From Proales similis (lineage: Eukaryota > Rotifera > Eurotatoria > Ploima > Proalidae), in the NCBI GenBank assembly GCA_019059635.1, contig JAGVRJ010000001.1, positions 3,038,001 to 3,102,000 on the forward strand: a DNA stretch of 64,000 nucleotides, in the 5' to 3' direction. The notes beneath the pieces were generated by a model. The model did not search any database. It saw only the letters and a program-made list of their open reading frames with translations, and was not told the DNA's origin. Below are positions 1-14,000 of the stretch, in pieces. The position numbers and the translations under genes were made by a program. Each line of letters opens with the position of its first letter. The first letter of the stretch is position 1.

Positions 1-374
1 ATTTAAATCAAGACGGAGTTGAAGAAGAGCGAGTTGTGCGATGGATCTGCCGACCCGAGACGACCGGTCGCAACGAGGAGAATAAAGAAAATTGTGACAT
101 GAACGAGTTCAAGGCTGCGTATTGTGAACGCTCAATTGAGCTATCTTACGAGTTTACGCGCAGCATTGATGCATTTGGTGCTGCTGCCGCCGCCGCAGAG
201 GCAGGTTTCATGAAACACGTTGAAGTAACAGTGAGCAGCAACGAGCAGCAGCTCGTCTCGCCAGCCAACGAGCAAACGGCAATCTCAAGCGCTTTCATAG
301 GCGCTCATGGTGACACCAAAGGCCTTGACGAGGCGCACGCGCTCAACATAAACGAGGCGCTGCTGCTCGACTAG
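1..374 (+). CDS. 3' end of an unrecognised protein gene (truncated by window start)
   Basis: An open frame enters the window at base 3 with no stop and ends at TAG 372-374, giving about 123 residues of a C-terminus. The part seen is acidic at first (GVEEER), then has an aromatic/charged stretch (FKAAYCERSIELSYEF), a run of six alanines interrupted only once afterwards, and a polar tail ending in NINEALLLD. I do not recognise the family. The true exon start is unknown, and nothing upstream can be seen. An ATTAAA, a possible poly(A) signal, lies about 45 bases after the stop. Codon choice (GAG, AAC, GCG/GCC) resembles the other genes here, which supports real coding. Confidence 0.5.
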   Translation, partial: LNQDGVEEERVVRWICRPETTGRNEENKENCDMNEFKAAYCERSIELSYEFTRSIDAFGAAAAAAEAGFMKHVEVTVSSNEQQLVSPANEQTAISSAFIGAHGDTKGLDEAHALNINEALLLD

Positions 375-2013
375 ACCGGCACCAGACACTGTCTGAATCC
401 ACTCCATGGCACACTATAAATTAAAAGAAATGCATCGTGTTGTATAGAAACTTGAACACTAATGTACATTGCGCGGTCCACTGGCCTCGAGTGTAAATAA
501 TTCGAATCGCAAGCAACTGGTCGTACCGATGCTGCTCTCTTCGCAAATGGCCTGTTTGATAAGCAAGACTCTATGTACTGCACATATCTCACTCCTTCTC
601 GCTTCCCATCTCACTCTCTCTCTCTCTCAATTCTACCTAACTCACTCTCTGTGTACATGGACTCCGACCGCATCGTTGATCCAATTTTTAGTTTTTCTTC
701 TCTAAGTATCGATTATACTTACATACGCTGTTGATGTTTTTCTCCGAGCGATTCAGAGCGTTCGCCTCGCGTCTTGGCTAAAACGCAGACGCCCAAGCCA
801 AATCCAGCGCCGTTAATGAATGAATGAGCTGGCTGGCGTCTTTCGTCTTCTCTTAACTCGGAACAAACAAGACAGCAGAGGAAACAAGCGCGTTCAGTTG
901 TGACCTTCTTTTACTCTTGTGGATGGTCGCTGCTCTCTTGCATCTCGATCAATCAATCAATCAGCCCTTCTAACTTATTTATACACACTTTTGTTTTTGG
1001 TAATTTCTAAGTTATTTTCAAAGATTGTATTCAACAAAAACTTTTACCAAAACTCATCAAATCACTCACTAACTCTTACTAACCAAGACGAAAACTCAGA
1101 CATTCAGACGCACTCAAGCTTCATCGCTTGCTTCATTCAATTTTGTTGAAGAATAATAACTCGCAACGGTCTGAATTGAGTTCTAATCCTTTAATAAGCT
1201 CGAACGCTTCACAGCTATTTATTGTTTCTCTTTATATTCTAACTACATATGAAATGAGTTTTCAACAAACGCAAAAGCTAAAAATAAAAAAGCGCAAAGA
1301 AAGTTAAAATCTACTTGCACAACTTGCTGTCTCTTTCGTTTATTGCTCGACAGGCGAACGTTTGTTTTTCTTTCATTTCAAACGCAACCCGTACAGTGAA
1401 ATGTGAGCTTAACAGCTTTAAGCACGGGTATTAGCGCTCATTGTAGGCGCAGAACATTAAGTGCCTCGACGGTTTAAATTTGTGTAGAAATGGATTAGAG
1501 GGAATTTGCTTTATTGGGTAGAAACGAGCATTCATGTCGGTCAGTGACATGTTCAAGAATCGGCTCATGCCTGGCTCGAGGCCGACAAGCGCTCAGCGAA
1601 CAAGTGATTCAAGGTGAAGCAAGATTAATTCAAAGATAAAATTCAAATCAAACTGTCCGAAACAAAATGAGGAAAATAAACAAGAATAAACGAATCGAGA
1701 GTAATTGAATTGAAGCATAAAGTTGCCTCAAGCGATTTCATTGAGCCTGAGCTTTGGCTTATTCTGGGCGTCGTTGATTTTTGTAAAATAAGCCGAAATT
1801 GCGCGACAATGTCGACAATCAGGATGCAATCTCACAAACTTGAGTAAGGCTTTTCTGTTCTCTAGGTGTCTGCACTTGTTCACTGTATTGGCCAAGGTCG
1901 ATTCAGAGTCGCAACTATCCGTGTGCGTTGGACGGTAAGGTACGACGGACGGAACAGGACACCATTGTGCGGCGCCAATAGTCGGCTCTATATGAATGAG
2001 CAGCTCTTGCTTG
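375..2013. other. Intergenic region between the window-start gene and the kinesin 3' end
   Basis: The 3' ends of two convergent genes face each other here. I see pyrimidine-rich tracts around 595-660 and no recognisable RNA gene. On the minus strand a hexamer AATAAA (bases 1515-1510) could serve the kinesin mRNA. An open minus-strand frame continues to 1728 (264 codons) but runs out of frame with the preferred kinesin last exon; it is discussed among the findings. Confidence 0.5.
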
Positions 2014-5000
2014 TTAGATCCAGTCCTGTCCACGGTTAATATACAACGAGCGTGCCTGGTAGATTGGAATATGCACACACTCGCTCTCATCACTCTGTCG
2101 GGCTCTGTGACTGAGACTTGGCGATGTGTTGATGGTGAGACGTGTGGTCGACTGCTCCTCGTCGACGTCGTATTGTATGCGCGAGATGGGCGAGAGTTCA
2201 GCTCTGATCTCAATTCTGGTCGTGCTGCTAAACGACGGATCGACGCCACACTGCTGCTTGCACTCGCCTCGGTCTCGTGCACTGTCAGAGCGAGCGTCGT
2301 TTCTGCTCGATCTCTTTGCAAACGAGTGGTCAAGTGAACTCTGTGAGTTGTACAATGCTTGGCGTCTAAGTTTAATTTCACGTTAATCACATGCTCATGG
2401 CGGTGGTGACGGTTTTTCAGATAATCATGCTCAATGGCTAATGGTGTCCATCTGACCGGCAAATAACGCCGTGGCGAATACTCGTCTCGTCTGTTGGAAT
2501 CCCTATTTTGCACAACCCACACCCAGCTGAGTCTACTCCCTCGACCAGTGCGCTCAAGTCGGTCGCTTCAAAAATGAAAATTATTTTCTTCATCTGACGT
2601 TTAGGTGACTGTTTAGGGCACGCATGCACTAGTAACGCTCAATCGATTTGGTTACCAAGGTAAATTTGGCGGGCCCGCCAAATCTTCTCATCTCTCTGAA
2701 AGCATTATCCGAAGATCACACACTTCGGGTTAATAAAAAACAAGATGTAGCCGAATCAGCCAAATTAATTCACACAACTCTCACAACGAGAAAAACGAGA
2801 AAGCAGGTAGAGCGGCACCCGTTATGAAGCAGTTTGGCCGCCCAATGCGCCATCGACCAAGATCGACAGCTCATTACGCGCCTACGGTTTTAAATTTCAA
2901 AGCAGACGAGTGAGTTAGCCAAACGGTTTAGAAGCCGACACAGACGTGTTAAAGTGGAAATAAATCAAAACTGCCGGTACTCACCTCACTTTCTGATTCT
3001 CGAGCCAGACCATGCTAGACAGCGACAATTAGTCTCAACAAAAACAAAAAGGGTCTAAGCGAAATGTCCGAGTAGCTACCTGGCATTGAGCGAGTCGTGC
3101 GCTCGCTGTATCTCAGACACAGAGCTGTTGCGCAGTTGCTCATATTCTCTCAGAAGCATCCGGGACTCGTCGACGATAGAGTTTGAGCTAAGATTCTCAT
3201 TCGAGCTCCTGGGCGTGCGTGTCCTCGTCATTGGCTTGACGGGAATAATCAGCCGGTGCTCGTAGGAGGATGAAGATCTGTGGCTGAGTTGATCGTCGAT
3301 TACAGTCCGAGGTGTAGATGTATACGAGTGAAGGCCGATCGGTCGATCACTTTTTATCGGCGAGCAGCTCATTCGCTTGTACGAGTAGGTGGGCGCGGCT
3401 CGTGGCGAAGAGGCGAGCAACGGCTGCGAAGGAGGCACGTGTCGGCTCTCAAACCAGCCGCCTCTGCTTGTCGAGTAGCCGGACTGGTTCCTGCCGGCTG
3501 CCGGGTTGGTCGCACCATAGTTCAACTGAGTGCTGCAGCTCACACACGACCTTGGCGTATTCATGAACGACTCTTCGTTCACATTGACGGACGAATTGAG
3601 AATGAAATCGCGCCTCAGTTTGGCCAGTTTCTCTCGCTTGTGCGAGGGCAGTTCAGTTTGCGACATATTCGCCTTTGAATCGCTCTTCTCTGCGTACGAA
3701 ATCGGCTTGGCCGGATTCACGAGCGGATCGTTAAGTACTCTCTCACGCTCGAACTTGAACGCCTCAATGAACGCTTGACGCCGTGCATTCATCTCCTTTC
3801 GCTTCATCTCTCTCAACTTGTTTATCTTCTCTTTTTCTTTCTCGATCAGACTGATGCTGTTGTTGAGCTCCTTTCGCGACTCGTCCAGTCGCTTGCTGTA
3901 TTGTTCGTAAACGCTCTTGTCGAGCGGCTCACTCGTCGGCGATGCAAGCGCATCCTTTCTGACCACAAGTGCCTGCTTGTTACTGCCCTCCTGCTCTTCG
4001 GCTGGCTTTTTCGCTCTCACTGCACCGCCTTCCTCCAAATTCATCGAGCGCAGAAGAGCGTCTGTCTCTTCGATCATGTAGTTCAGCTTGGCCTCGGTCA
4101 TCTCAACCCAGGCCTTTGATCGGTCTAGATTCAGTGTGAGCAAATCAATGAAATTGGCCTTTTCTCCTCGCAAAAGAGAGTCGACCTCTTCGTTACGGAT
4201 CGTTTCGATTGCGGCGTTCTTGCGTCTCAGCTCGTCCTCGATGGTCTCGGCTCGTTCTCTGTCACTTGGCTGACCATTGGCCAAACGAACAAAGCCCTGC
4301 GAGTTGATGCTTGAGACCTCGATCGGCTGACTCGCCGACTCGCCCAAATTCAACTCGGTCTCAATCTCCTGATAGAGCTCGTTCTCATCTCCTTCACTCG
4401 GCTCCGATGGCAATGCACTTCGACTCTCCGCTTTCATTTCATCCGAGCTGGTCGAAAGCGACTGCGGACTTGTCGGACCGCTCGTCTGAGTCGATATGGT
4501 CTTGAGTTTCATTGAATTTTCTTTCTCAATCAGTTTCTTCATGAGCGCTTCCTGCTCGTTTAGAATAAGGAACAGAATGGGTTCGTCGGTTTCGGTCGCT
4601 GCATTCACTTTGAGCACTTGCGGCTTGGGCGAGCAGGGCGGCGTCATTTGAGTTTGCATGTCCACTGTCGATTTGACCTCGAATGGCTCAAGTCTTGGCA
4701 GAGTTCGAATTGAGCTTGGAGTTGAAGTGCTCGCCTTGACGAGCAAAGACTCTTCGCTTTGAGGCACCAGAGTGATGTCCTGAGAGCTCACATCCAAAAG
4801 AGAGCACTCCGAATCTTCTTCTTTTTTGCTTTGCGTCTGATAGGCGCCAATCGACTCGGTCTTGTCCGTTTGGTTCAGGCTCATGTCGGCCTGTTCGAAA
4901 TCGTTGTCTTTTCTGTCCGACTCATCTTTGTCCCCTGCGCTCACTGTGGCCAAAATCTCCAGTTCGTGTTTTCCTTCGTCTTGGTCGACCGATGCACTTT

Positions 5001-8000
5001 CTATCTCGCTCTCAATCTCGTCGATTATCTCCTTGAGCTTGTCCTCGGTCTCTACACTCAACGGCGGAATGTTTAGTGCCAAGCTGAGCAAGTCCAGTTC
5101 TGACCCTGCACGCCTGTGGTCTTCCTCTTCGACCATTGCGCCTTGGTCGACTGCTGCGTCGGGCCGAACATAATCATAAATATCAGCTTCCTCCAGTTCA
5201 AATGGCTGCGCAGACACCTCTTCTTTATTTTCGTCGTCCTGACTCGATTTCATTGCCTCTACTTGGCTCATAGTTTCATGGATACTCTTGGCATCATCGT
5301 CTGGCTCTGGCTTAGTCAACTCGTCATTCAGTTCGATCAGAGGCTCTGCGCTCACAGGCTGATTTTGGATGTGAACTTGATCTTGAGCCACTTGGGCGAC
5401 CAGAGTCTGAACGGCCTCGTTTATCGAATCGAAGAGATTAGAACTGATTTTTGTTTCTAAGCGCGACTGGTCTGTTGGCGTTTCCTCCTGAAGCAAATCA
5501 GCACCTTTGTTCTCGACCGGTTCAACCGTTTCTGATTGTACTCCTGGCCCAGACAGTTGAGGCGGTTCGGCAACAGATTGTTCAGACAAGGAGGACTCGG
5601 AAAGAGACGGCTCATTCAGTTCCTCAATGAGCATCGACTCAATCATTTCACTTTGCAACTCAATCAGTTCTTGGCCCAATTGCTTTGAGTTGTCTTCATC
5701 TTTTTCTTCTGTTGTTGACGCAGTTCCGGGTTCTATCGAAGAGACCAGCTGGTCGAGCTGATCGTAATTCTCGCTTCTATCGATCGTCGTGTTTGTCTGG
5801 TCGTTCACTTCGACAACGGTGTCGAATTCGGTGTTGAAAATCGACTCTTCTGAATTGGCCTTTTCGAACTCAACCTCGGCGCTTTCTACTTGCAGTTCGG
5901 CAGCAGGAACAAGTTTCATCTCCGGTTCGCTCTCTGGCAAATGAGCTAGTTCTTGAGTGCCCAAGTTAGCAGTCGAATCGAACGAGACTTCTTCAGTCTC
6001 TTTGGGACGCTCTTCTTCAGTTTGGTCAAATTCGTCAACTTGACTTGGAGAAGCCAGATCTTGTTCAAATGTTGGCTCGATACTCAAGGCCGACTGCTCT
6101 AAAAGAGACGATTCGAGTTCAACAGTGTCCACCAGTGTCTCAGACGTAATGAGCGAATCAGCTTGATCAAGCTGATCGGCTGTTCGGCCGAGCAGACTGT
6201 CTATGTCGCACTGTTTTGAGCGGAGTTTTTCACCGACCAGACTCGCTCTGCTCTGAGTCAAAGGCGAGTACTCGAACTTTTTATAATCAAGGTCAACGAG
6301 CAGCTTTTGACCGAGTCCGTCATTTTCGCTCGTCTCGCGCAAGTTCATGCTCTCAGCCGGCACCAGCTCGACGACGCTTTCCTCTTCGATTCGGTCCAGA
6401 ATCTGAATCATATGCTTGGAGGTCAACTTTGGCTTGGGCAAGTCTGGTAAGTAAGATGCAGTCAAGTCCTCTTCGACCTCGTCGGCAATCCAGCCGTCGT
6501 CGAATTCTTCGTCCAGATTGGTAAAGCCCTCGACAAATTCAGCCTCGGAATCTTCGCTCTCTTCGTCTTGGCCAATTAAATGGACCGCGGCCTGCTCGCT
6601 TGGCGGAATCCATTCCTTGCTCGTCTCTTCTTTGTTGAACTCCGTCTCGACTTGATTTAGATTGTCGTACTCTGAATGCTTTGGATCTGAACTGAACGAA
6701 GCATCGCTCTCCGATATTGACGTGTCATTCTCGTCTTTAACGTAATAGTCCACCTTGCATTCAATGCAAACGTCGTCAAGGTCATTATTATTGTTGTTCG
6801 AGTCCGCTTCCATCTCCTCGTCTCCTGCTTCTTCATCGCTCGCTTTTCGCTCATCAAAACCATCCGTCCCGAAAGGCTGATTTCCATCGCTACTCTGATG
6901 AGCTTCGTCTGGCTCTTCTTCGCCCTCTTGGTCCTGACTCGATTTGCAGCTCATGTCGAGCTCCAGCGGTTCATTCGGCGTTGGTCCGGCCGCATTCACA
7001 ATCGGCATCGTGGTCAATGAAGAAAGAGCGATGGTCGTTTTAAACTGAATTCGAGTATTCTGTTCATCTGCGGATATTTCGTTGGTCGTTTGGATCTGAG
7101 CTGGCTCATTTATGTCCTCCACGTCAGCGAGCTCAAGTTGAATTGAGTCCGAAGCTGCCTTCAGAGGGCTATCGACAGTTGGCTCAGTTTGGCCCAATTC
7201 GTCTGCTCGACTCTCGTCGGTCTTTTCTTCTTGAGGCTGCACGTCTTCCAGATCGCTAATGCCCAGACCGAACTTGCTAAAGTCCATTGCGTCCAATTCT
7301 TCGTTCTTTTTCTCCAACTCTTTCATGTCGAGCGAGAGCGATTTTTGCAGTTCGCGTCTGCTGGCCGAGTCGCTGAGATCGAGCTCTTCGTTTGACTTGG
7401 ACTTGGACAGTATTGGCGATAAATTCTCCGACAAACCGTTCAAGTGCCGGCTGAGATACTCAAGGCATTCAGCGTCGACAGACTCTGACTCGGCCCGAGC
7501 CGGCACTTGACTCTTGAACAAGTCGAACGAGTTCAATCGACTTAGACTAGCAGCTTGCTTTGAATTTGGGTCACAGGTCGCCACAGAATGCAGCGACGAC
7601 GAGCGTTTTAATTTAATGAATGAACTCTGCTCGCTCTCTTCAAATCGATTCAAATCCGAACAAGAGAAACAGCGCTGTTTTGATTTTTTGCTGCTGTCGG
7701 CAGTCAACGATGCTGCGACCAAGAAAAACTCGTCATCTTCATAGTCGCCGTCTTCTTCTGCGCCTTCTTTGCTGCCCAGCTCGCCCACAGGCATCTCGGT
7801 GTTTCGCTGACTCGGAGCTCGAGTCGAGTAGCTCGTTTCACGCTCCTCGTTTGAGCAGCTCACAGGCGACGGCTGCGATGTCACGTTCGACTGGTTGGCA
7901 AATGAAGACTCGAACTGAAACTCAATTTGAGACGAGGTGCTGCGCTTGTTGCCGTTCAGATCCGTGTGCTGAATGCTGTGCGTGGATCTGATTACGTTTC

Positions 8001-11000
8001 GTCTAGGCGACGACTCGTAGTTGAATATCTCATGCGGCTCGTCCAACTCAATGAACACAGAATGCTCGAGCCGCTTGCTGGCTGTCTCCGACTGATTTGC
8101 GAAAGGAATCTGTGCTCTGCCTTCGATGGGCGAGAGGTTCAACTCGAGCGACTTTCCGTCGCCGCTCGATTTCTCGTCGATTCGCAGCTCTGGCTTTGTC
8201 TCGTATTTGAAAGCTGCCTGCTCCGACTGCTGCGGTCTCTCTTCCACTGCAGTCCGAGTAAGCTGATTCAGAGTGAAACTCAACTGATTAGCTGCAAATC
8301 CGCTCATGTCGTGTAAAATCGAATCCGATCGGCTCATTTGGCTCAGTCGATCGGCTTCGGTGAATGTAGTCGGCCACAAGCAAGTACGGTTGGCGAAATC
8401 GATTTTAGAACGCTTTAGAGGGACACGAGTAGACACCGACTGGCTGGTGTCGACAAGCGGTGGACTGCGAGGTGAGTCTAGATTTGACCACGAGTCTGGC
8501 TCACTCAGACTCAGCTGCTTGGCAAATGAGCTGTTGGCACGCGGCGCGGCTCTCTGCTCACTCGGCCTTTCCGAACTAATCTCGAGCTTTACTTGACTTG
8601 TTTGCAAGCTTGGCTCTAAGCTGCTCTCCAAGTCGTCGCTGTTCTGCCACGTGTCAAGCGTCGACTTGCCAAGCACGACCCTGTACAAGTGGTATAAGTT
8701 CGACTGTTCGTCTACTGTCAACGAACGCTCAGTGACAACTTGCTCGCACTCGTTCTGAGCAAACTCGAGCTGCGAGTCGATTAGTTCGCCTCGGCTATGA
8801 CGATCGAAGCTGAGCTGAACCAACGATTTGGCTTTGAGCGCGGGTCGATTAAATTCTTGATAAACTTTCCAACTGCTGCCGTGTGCAAACAGTTGCTCTT
8901 TATGACTGCGCGTCTCACTCAGGCCTCGACGTCGATCGCTGCTTGATTGACTTGACTCGACATTCGGCGACGCGTGCGCCTGATTGCTCTCAGTCTGTAG
9001 CTTGCCGCTGCTGCTTGTGTTACTTTGACTGCTGCTATTGCTGCTGCCACTGCTGCTGCCAGTTATGATTGCACTGCTCGTTTGCTTTCGCTTTTTTCCT
9101 TTAAATCAAAGAGAAAAATTCATTTCAAGTGCTCGAAATAAAAATAACTAGCAAAATGAAGTGAACGAGAGCGGTCTGTTGTTGCTCTTGCTCACTTCAA
9201 GGCGAGAGAGTTGCGCCGCCCTGCTTTTTCTTTCCATTATCCACCTTCTTCTTCTTGTTCTTTCAACTTGAACTATCTCAGCACTTGTTTTGGTTACCTA
9301 ATCAAATAGAGTTCTAATCGACTTAAAAAGGCAAATCAAGACCGTTGGCATTGTGCTCCAACCAGAGCAGTGCCTGAAGACCTTCAGCGCGCGCGCGAAC
9401 CTAATTGCGGCGTCCGAAATGCGTCAATAACACGCTCGGCCAGCTAGATGCGCTAGGCAGCCTTGAGCCACTGAAAAGCGCTTGTTTTTGTAATGCACGA
9501 AAATATTTCTCGCAAACGCTGCTAATCAAACATGCGCTCGTTTGAAATGGCTGCGTTACCTGGCAATCACACGAGGCCATTTCAAATTGAGTAACAGAAA
9601 AAGACCAAGAAAAGCCGGCCCTTTCTTTGCCTCTTTCATTCAATCGCTCGCTTGAGCTGATTATTATTCTTGTTATTTAATTTTTGCTCCTAAAAACCCG
9701 ACTCCCGGTCCTCGAGCGTCAGGTTCAAGAAAGGCCAGTAAACTTACTCAAGTCAAGTTTCTTAAGTAGCTTGCAAAACTTCGAGTCATCGTTTGTCGAG
9801 TTAAGTCGAGCGTCGAGCGAGTTGGATTTTTTAAGTTTGATGGCTGATTGCGCGATGTTGTTATGCTCGGGCTTGTTTAAATTCAGCAGATCAAAGCTCA
9901 AATGCGATTTGAATGAACGAGACTCGAGCGGTCGAATGCAGGCCGGCTCCGAGATGAACTCTAATATCTCAAAACCTTGACCCAACGGATCCAAGTCGCG
10001 TTTTAATCGACTTTTCCGCTGGCCACGTCCACTGCAATTGCCGAATAGGCTGAGCATGATTATGGCCGGGTAGGATGCAAATGGCCACGTTGTTTTATGG
10101 TGCACGTTTGGCCGTCAGCCCGCGAAATAAGATGCAAGCAGCAGATGAGTGACGGACTGGCCAAATAGTAATAATAAGGCAACAAATTTGAAGCTTTGGC
10201 AGCTCGCGTCACGAATTTTAGAAAAATGGGCACCCAATACGGATCGATGCTTTAATGAATGATTGAAAAGAGAGAACAAATGACACGGGTTTCGTGAGCT
10301 TCCGCCCTCCGCTCTTTTCAATTTTCGCCTCTTCTACACAATCGCGCGCTTATGAATTTTAAAATGAATAAGAGGACGCTCGAGGAAAAATTGGATGGAA
10401 ACAGAAAGGGAGATGAAGCGGAGAGTAAGACGAGAAGGAGGAGGAGGAGAGAGGCAATGTTGATGAAACAGATTTGGCGAGGAACGAATCGGGTGACGAG
10501 CGGGCGGCGAACGTGCGTGAACCAGTTAAAGCACACGAGGTAGAAATAGAAAGGAAAAACGACAAGGCACGATGCCCCAGGTAATGCAGGTGCCCGTGTG
10601 TGGGCATAAATTAGAAATTCAAGTGACAAACACAATCGGCTTGTATCCTTAATTTGCTTTTCCGCTTTTACTCTCAATTGCGAAATTGTTGTTTTCTTTC
10701 GGAGTCAAAATAGCGCGGCAAAGAGAGCTATTGAAGTGGGCAAACAACAGAAGAGCCTATCTGCCTAAGCGATGATCGCTAACTACCCACTCAGAACGGG
10801 CATCAACAGGTGGACTGGGAGGGCAATTTCTGCAGGCGCTTCTCTCCACACACTAAAACACAACAACTGCTCTTACCTGCCGATGGTCTCAGTGCAGGTG
10901 GACTAAATTGGTAAATATTTTCGAGCGGCAAGCTCTGGCTGCGCAGGTCGTCTAGCTCGAACGAGTGGCGTAGATTCCAGTCGATTTGAAGCGATACGTT

Positions 11001-14000
11001 TGCGCTTGTATTTGCGGACTGGTGCGTCCACTCCGCTCCGATCTGCTTCTCTTTTCTCATGTCGTCGAGGTTGTCGCCGTTTGATTGAATCAGTTCGCTG
11101 AGGGCCCTTTCGGTCAGATCCAACGAGGTGTCATTGTGTTCATCAGCTCGGGTGCTATTCACCAAATCGTACGATCTGATTAGAGGCGCCGATTCGACCA
11201 TTAAGCTAAAACACCGAAGTGATTATTAATTAAAAGTCAAGTCGAGTGGCGCAATTCCAAATTCCAAGTGGCTTGTTTGCCAAACAGGTCTCTTTTTTCG
11301 CTTGATAATCGACCTTGTTTCATTTTTTTTGCATTTTTCCCTCTCGCAGCTGCAACCAGTCGAGTGAGGAAAAGAGAGAGAGCAAACAGAAAAACATGAA
11401 ATTGCAACGAATGGGTGCTGACGGGCCACAAGCGCAAGTTGGCTGAAAAACATTTTCGGCTTCGTCGTTAGTTAACTGAATCAATAGAAAAGAGTCATTG
11501 AGATTTGTTCTGTTTAAAGCCGATTTATGCTCGGACCATCAAACTCTTAAACACACACACACACACACACACTTGCTCGCGAGCACAAAAGACATGAGCA
11601 CGACCGCTTTCAATGAATTAAAGCTAATAAACGCGTCTTGTGTTGCATAACTTGAGCGGCAGGAGTGAGGAAAACGTAAATTAACTTCAATGCCACAACC
11701 TAAAGAAAAGGTGAATGAACGCACATGTCGGAAATCTGATTGCCTCTCAAGGCTGGCTAATATTTGCACCTTACACTTGCAAGTCAGCGAGTCGAATTTT
11801 CTCTCGCTCTTCTAAATTTTGTCAACGATCGCGCGGCTCAATCAGCAGGCTTCCATTTTAAGTTTTAAAAATGAGTCGCTTTCTCTCCTGCTCGTCTCAA
11901 AATAAATGATTCTGCGCGTCTACTTCGATAATCATCAAGAGAACGAGAACAAAAATTTGAATAAAATGAATAAAACAGCACGAAAGGAGTAAGAGATCGC
12001 TGATCGAGATAGGGACATCATAAACAATTTTATGGCAGGCGAGATAGAGACGGATAATGAGGGCGCGACAATTGAAATAGCTGAGAGACGGCTGGTTATA
12101 TAACCACAGAGATGGCAGCGAGAAGCCGGCAATTAGGCCGGCTCACATCGAGACGGGTAATTGTAGCGAGGTGAAGAAGTTAAGCGAAAGGAGTTCCCGA
12201 TCGGTTGCAGCGCCGCCAACTAAGATCAGACCGCATCGGCTGCCACGTAAAGGTCAATCGTCATTTTGCGATGCCTTACCTGTCCGAATCGAATGATCCG
12301 TCGTGTAGACTATCTTCGTAGATTATTTCGTCGTTGCCTATCGAACTCGAGCTGGAGCTAATGAGACTCAGCGAGTCTTTGTAACGAGCCTGTTTGTCCG
12401 GGCAAGTGGACTTGCCGTCCGATGAGCTTGCGGTCACGTCTCCTTGCCGCACGCATTCATCTGTTTGGCTTGAATTCGCAAGCTGCTCGTCCATTTGAGT
12501 TGGAATCACGTGCGTCGAGTCGGCAACGGGCTCATGTCCGCTCGATTGACTTGACTCGGCCATCGCCAGAGCCGTGTCGTCAGGTAGGTTTTTAATTGCT
12601 AAACAAATGATCAACAAACGTCCAAGCTGATCGCAGAAAGCGAGCTGATTTACCTTCTATAGTGAAAGAGCTACTCGCATGCGGCTGCTCTTCAAGGCCA
12701 AGAATACTATTTGAGCTTTCGAGCTCGCTTTCGATTGAATCCATCGAGAGTCGCGTCGAGCCACTGTTGACTGTTTCCATTTCAATAGATCGATTCAAGT
12801 CTTTGCTTGGCGACGAGTTTAAAATGCGCGAGTCGCCTAGAAGCAAAGACTGTCGGCCTCGATCCTGGCGAACACTTTTCAGCGCGGCCGAGTGTTTTCT
12901 AACGGCCCGGGGCGTGTTCGAACCGTTGCGATAAATCGGCCCCGCTCCGGTCAGTGTTATTTTCCTTGGCTCGCTTGTTATTTTAGAACTCGCTGTCGAA
13001 CATTTATGGTTCACATGCGCTCTGAGGCCGCCGGAGAGGTCGCGGCTAAAACTGGAGCCCTGTTGGCGTAAACACTTGTCGCATTGTTGACAGCCCTTTT
13101 CTCTTATTGTCTTGTGTCCATGCAAATATGGATCGTTCCAATCGCGTAGGCAGTTTAGAAACGTGGCGTGCGTTTGATCCATTCGGTTTAAGGACGCTTT
13201 GAACAGGTTTCGCTCGCTCAGGCAGTCATCTCCGCTATCTTTATTTGTTTGAAAAAGGTAAATCACTTGGCTTTACCGAACATGTTGACTAGACTAGTTA
13301 AGAAAATAATGTGCAAACGAATACAATGAAAGAGAAGCGATTTGTGCGTCGAGTTAAAGGTTACGAGCAATCAATGAAGAGGTGAGACGGACAGGCGGGT
13401 GAGCGCGAGGGCAGCGTTTGATGCTCGCCAAGGTAGGCTACATTGAGCGGGTTAATTAAATCGATTGCAAATAATCGCACAGCTGCGAACCACTCACAAA
13501 ATGAAGCAGAAACACGGAGCGAGAGTGAAGAGACGGGGGAGGGGGGTGGTGAAGAGCAATAATGGAAATCGCAGCAAGCGAACGAATGAGCGCGAATAGC
13601 TCGACACGGCCGCGAACATGTGTGAATCAGATTTGACCAAATTTTTTTCACAGGCCTTGTACAGTTTGCAGGGAGAAGAGTAAATAATAACAGAGAGGGA
13701 GAGAGAGAGAGGGAGAGCATCATTACAAGTTGTTCTGCTCTTTATCTTTGTTTATAATCAGAGTGGCGAGTACTTTGTAGGAAGAACGTGTTGACGAGGT
13801 CAAGATAGCCGCCGGTGATGGAGGCGAGAAATGCCAACACATGTCACATTCGCTCAAAAAAAAACCTCTCATTGAGCGAAAGCAGGCCAAACAGCAGTTG
13901 GGCTGGGCAACAAGCAGCTCTTCTCGCTCGCTCGTTCATTGACTCGGCCACTCATGCAATTGTAAATGCACGCACACAAATGAATAGAATAAACGCCAAA

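Noticed and set aside
4759-8596. Many long + strand frames antisense to the kinesin tail exon
   Set aside because: They follow from the biased codon use of the minus-strand 6-kb exon and lack any protein resemblance.
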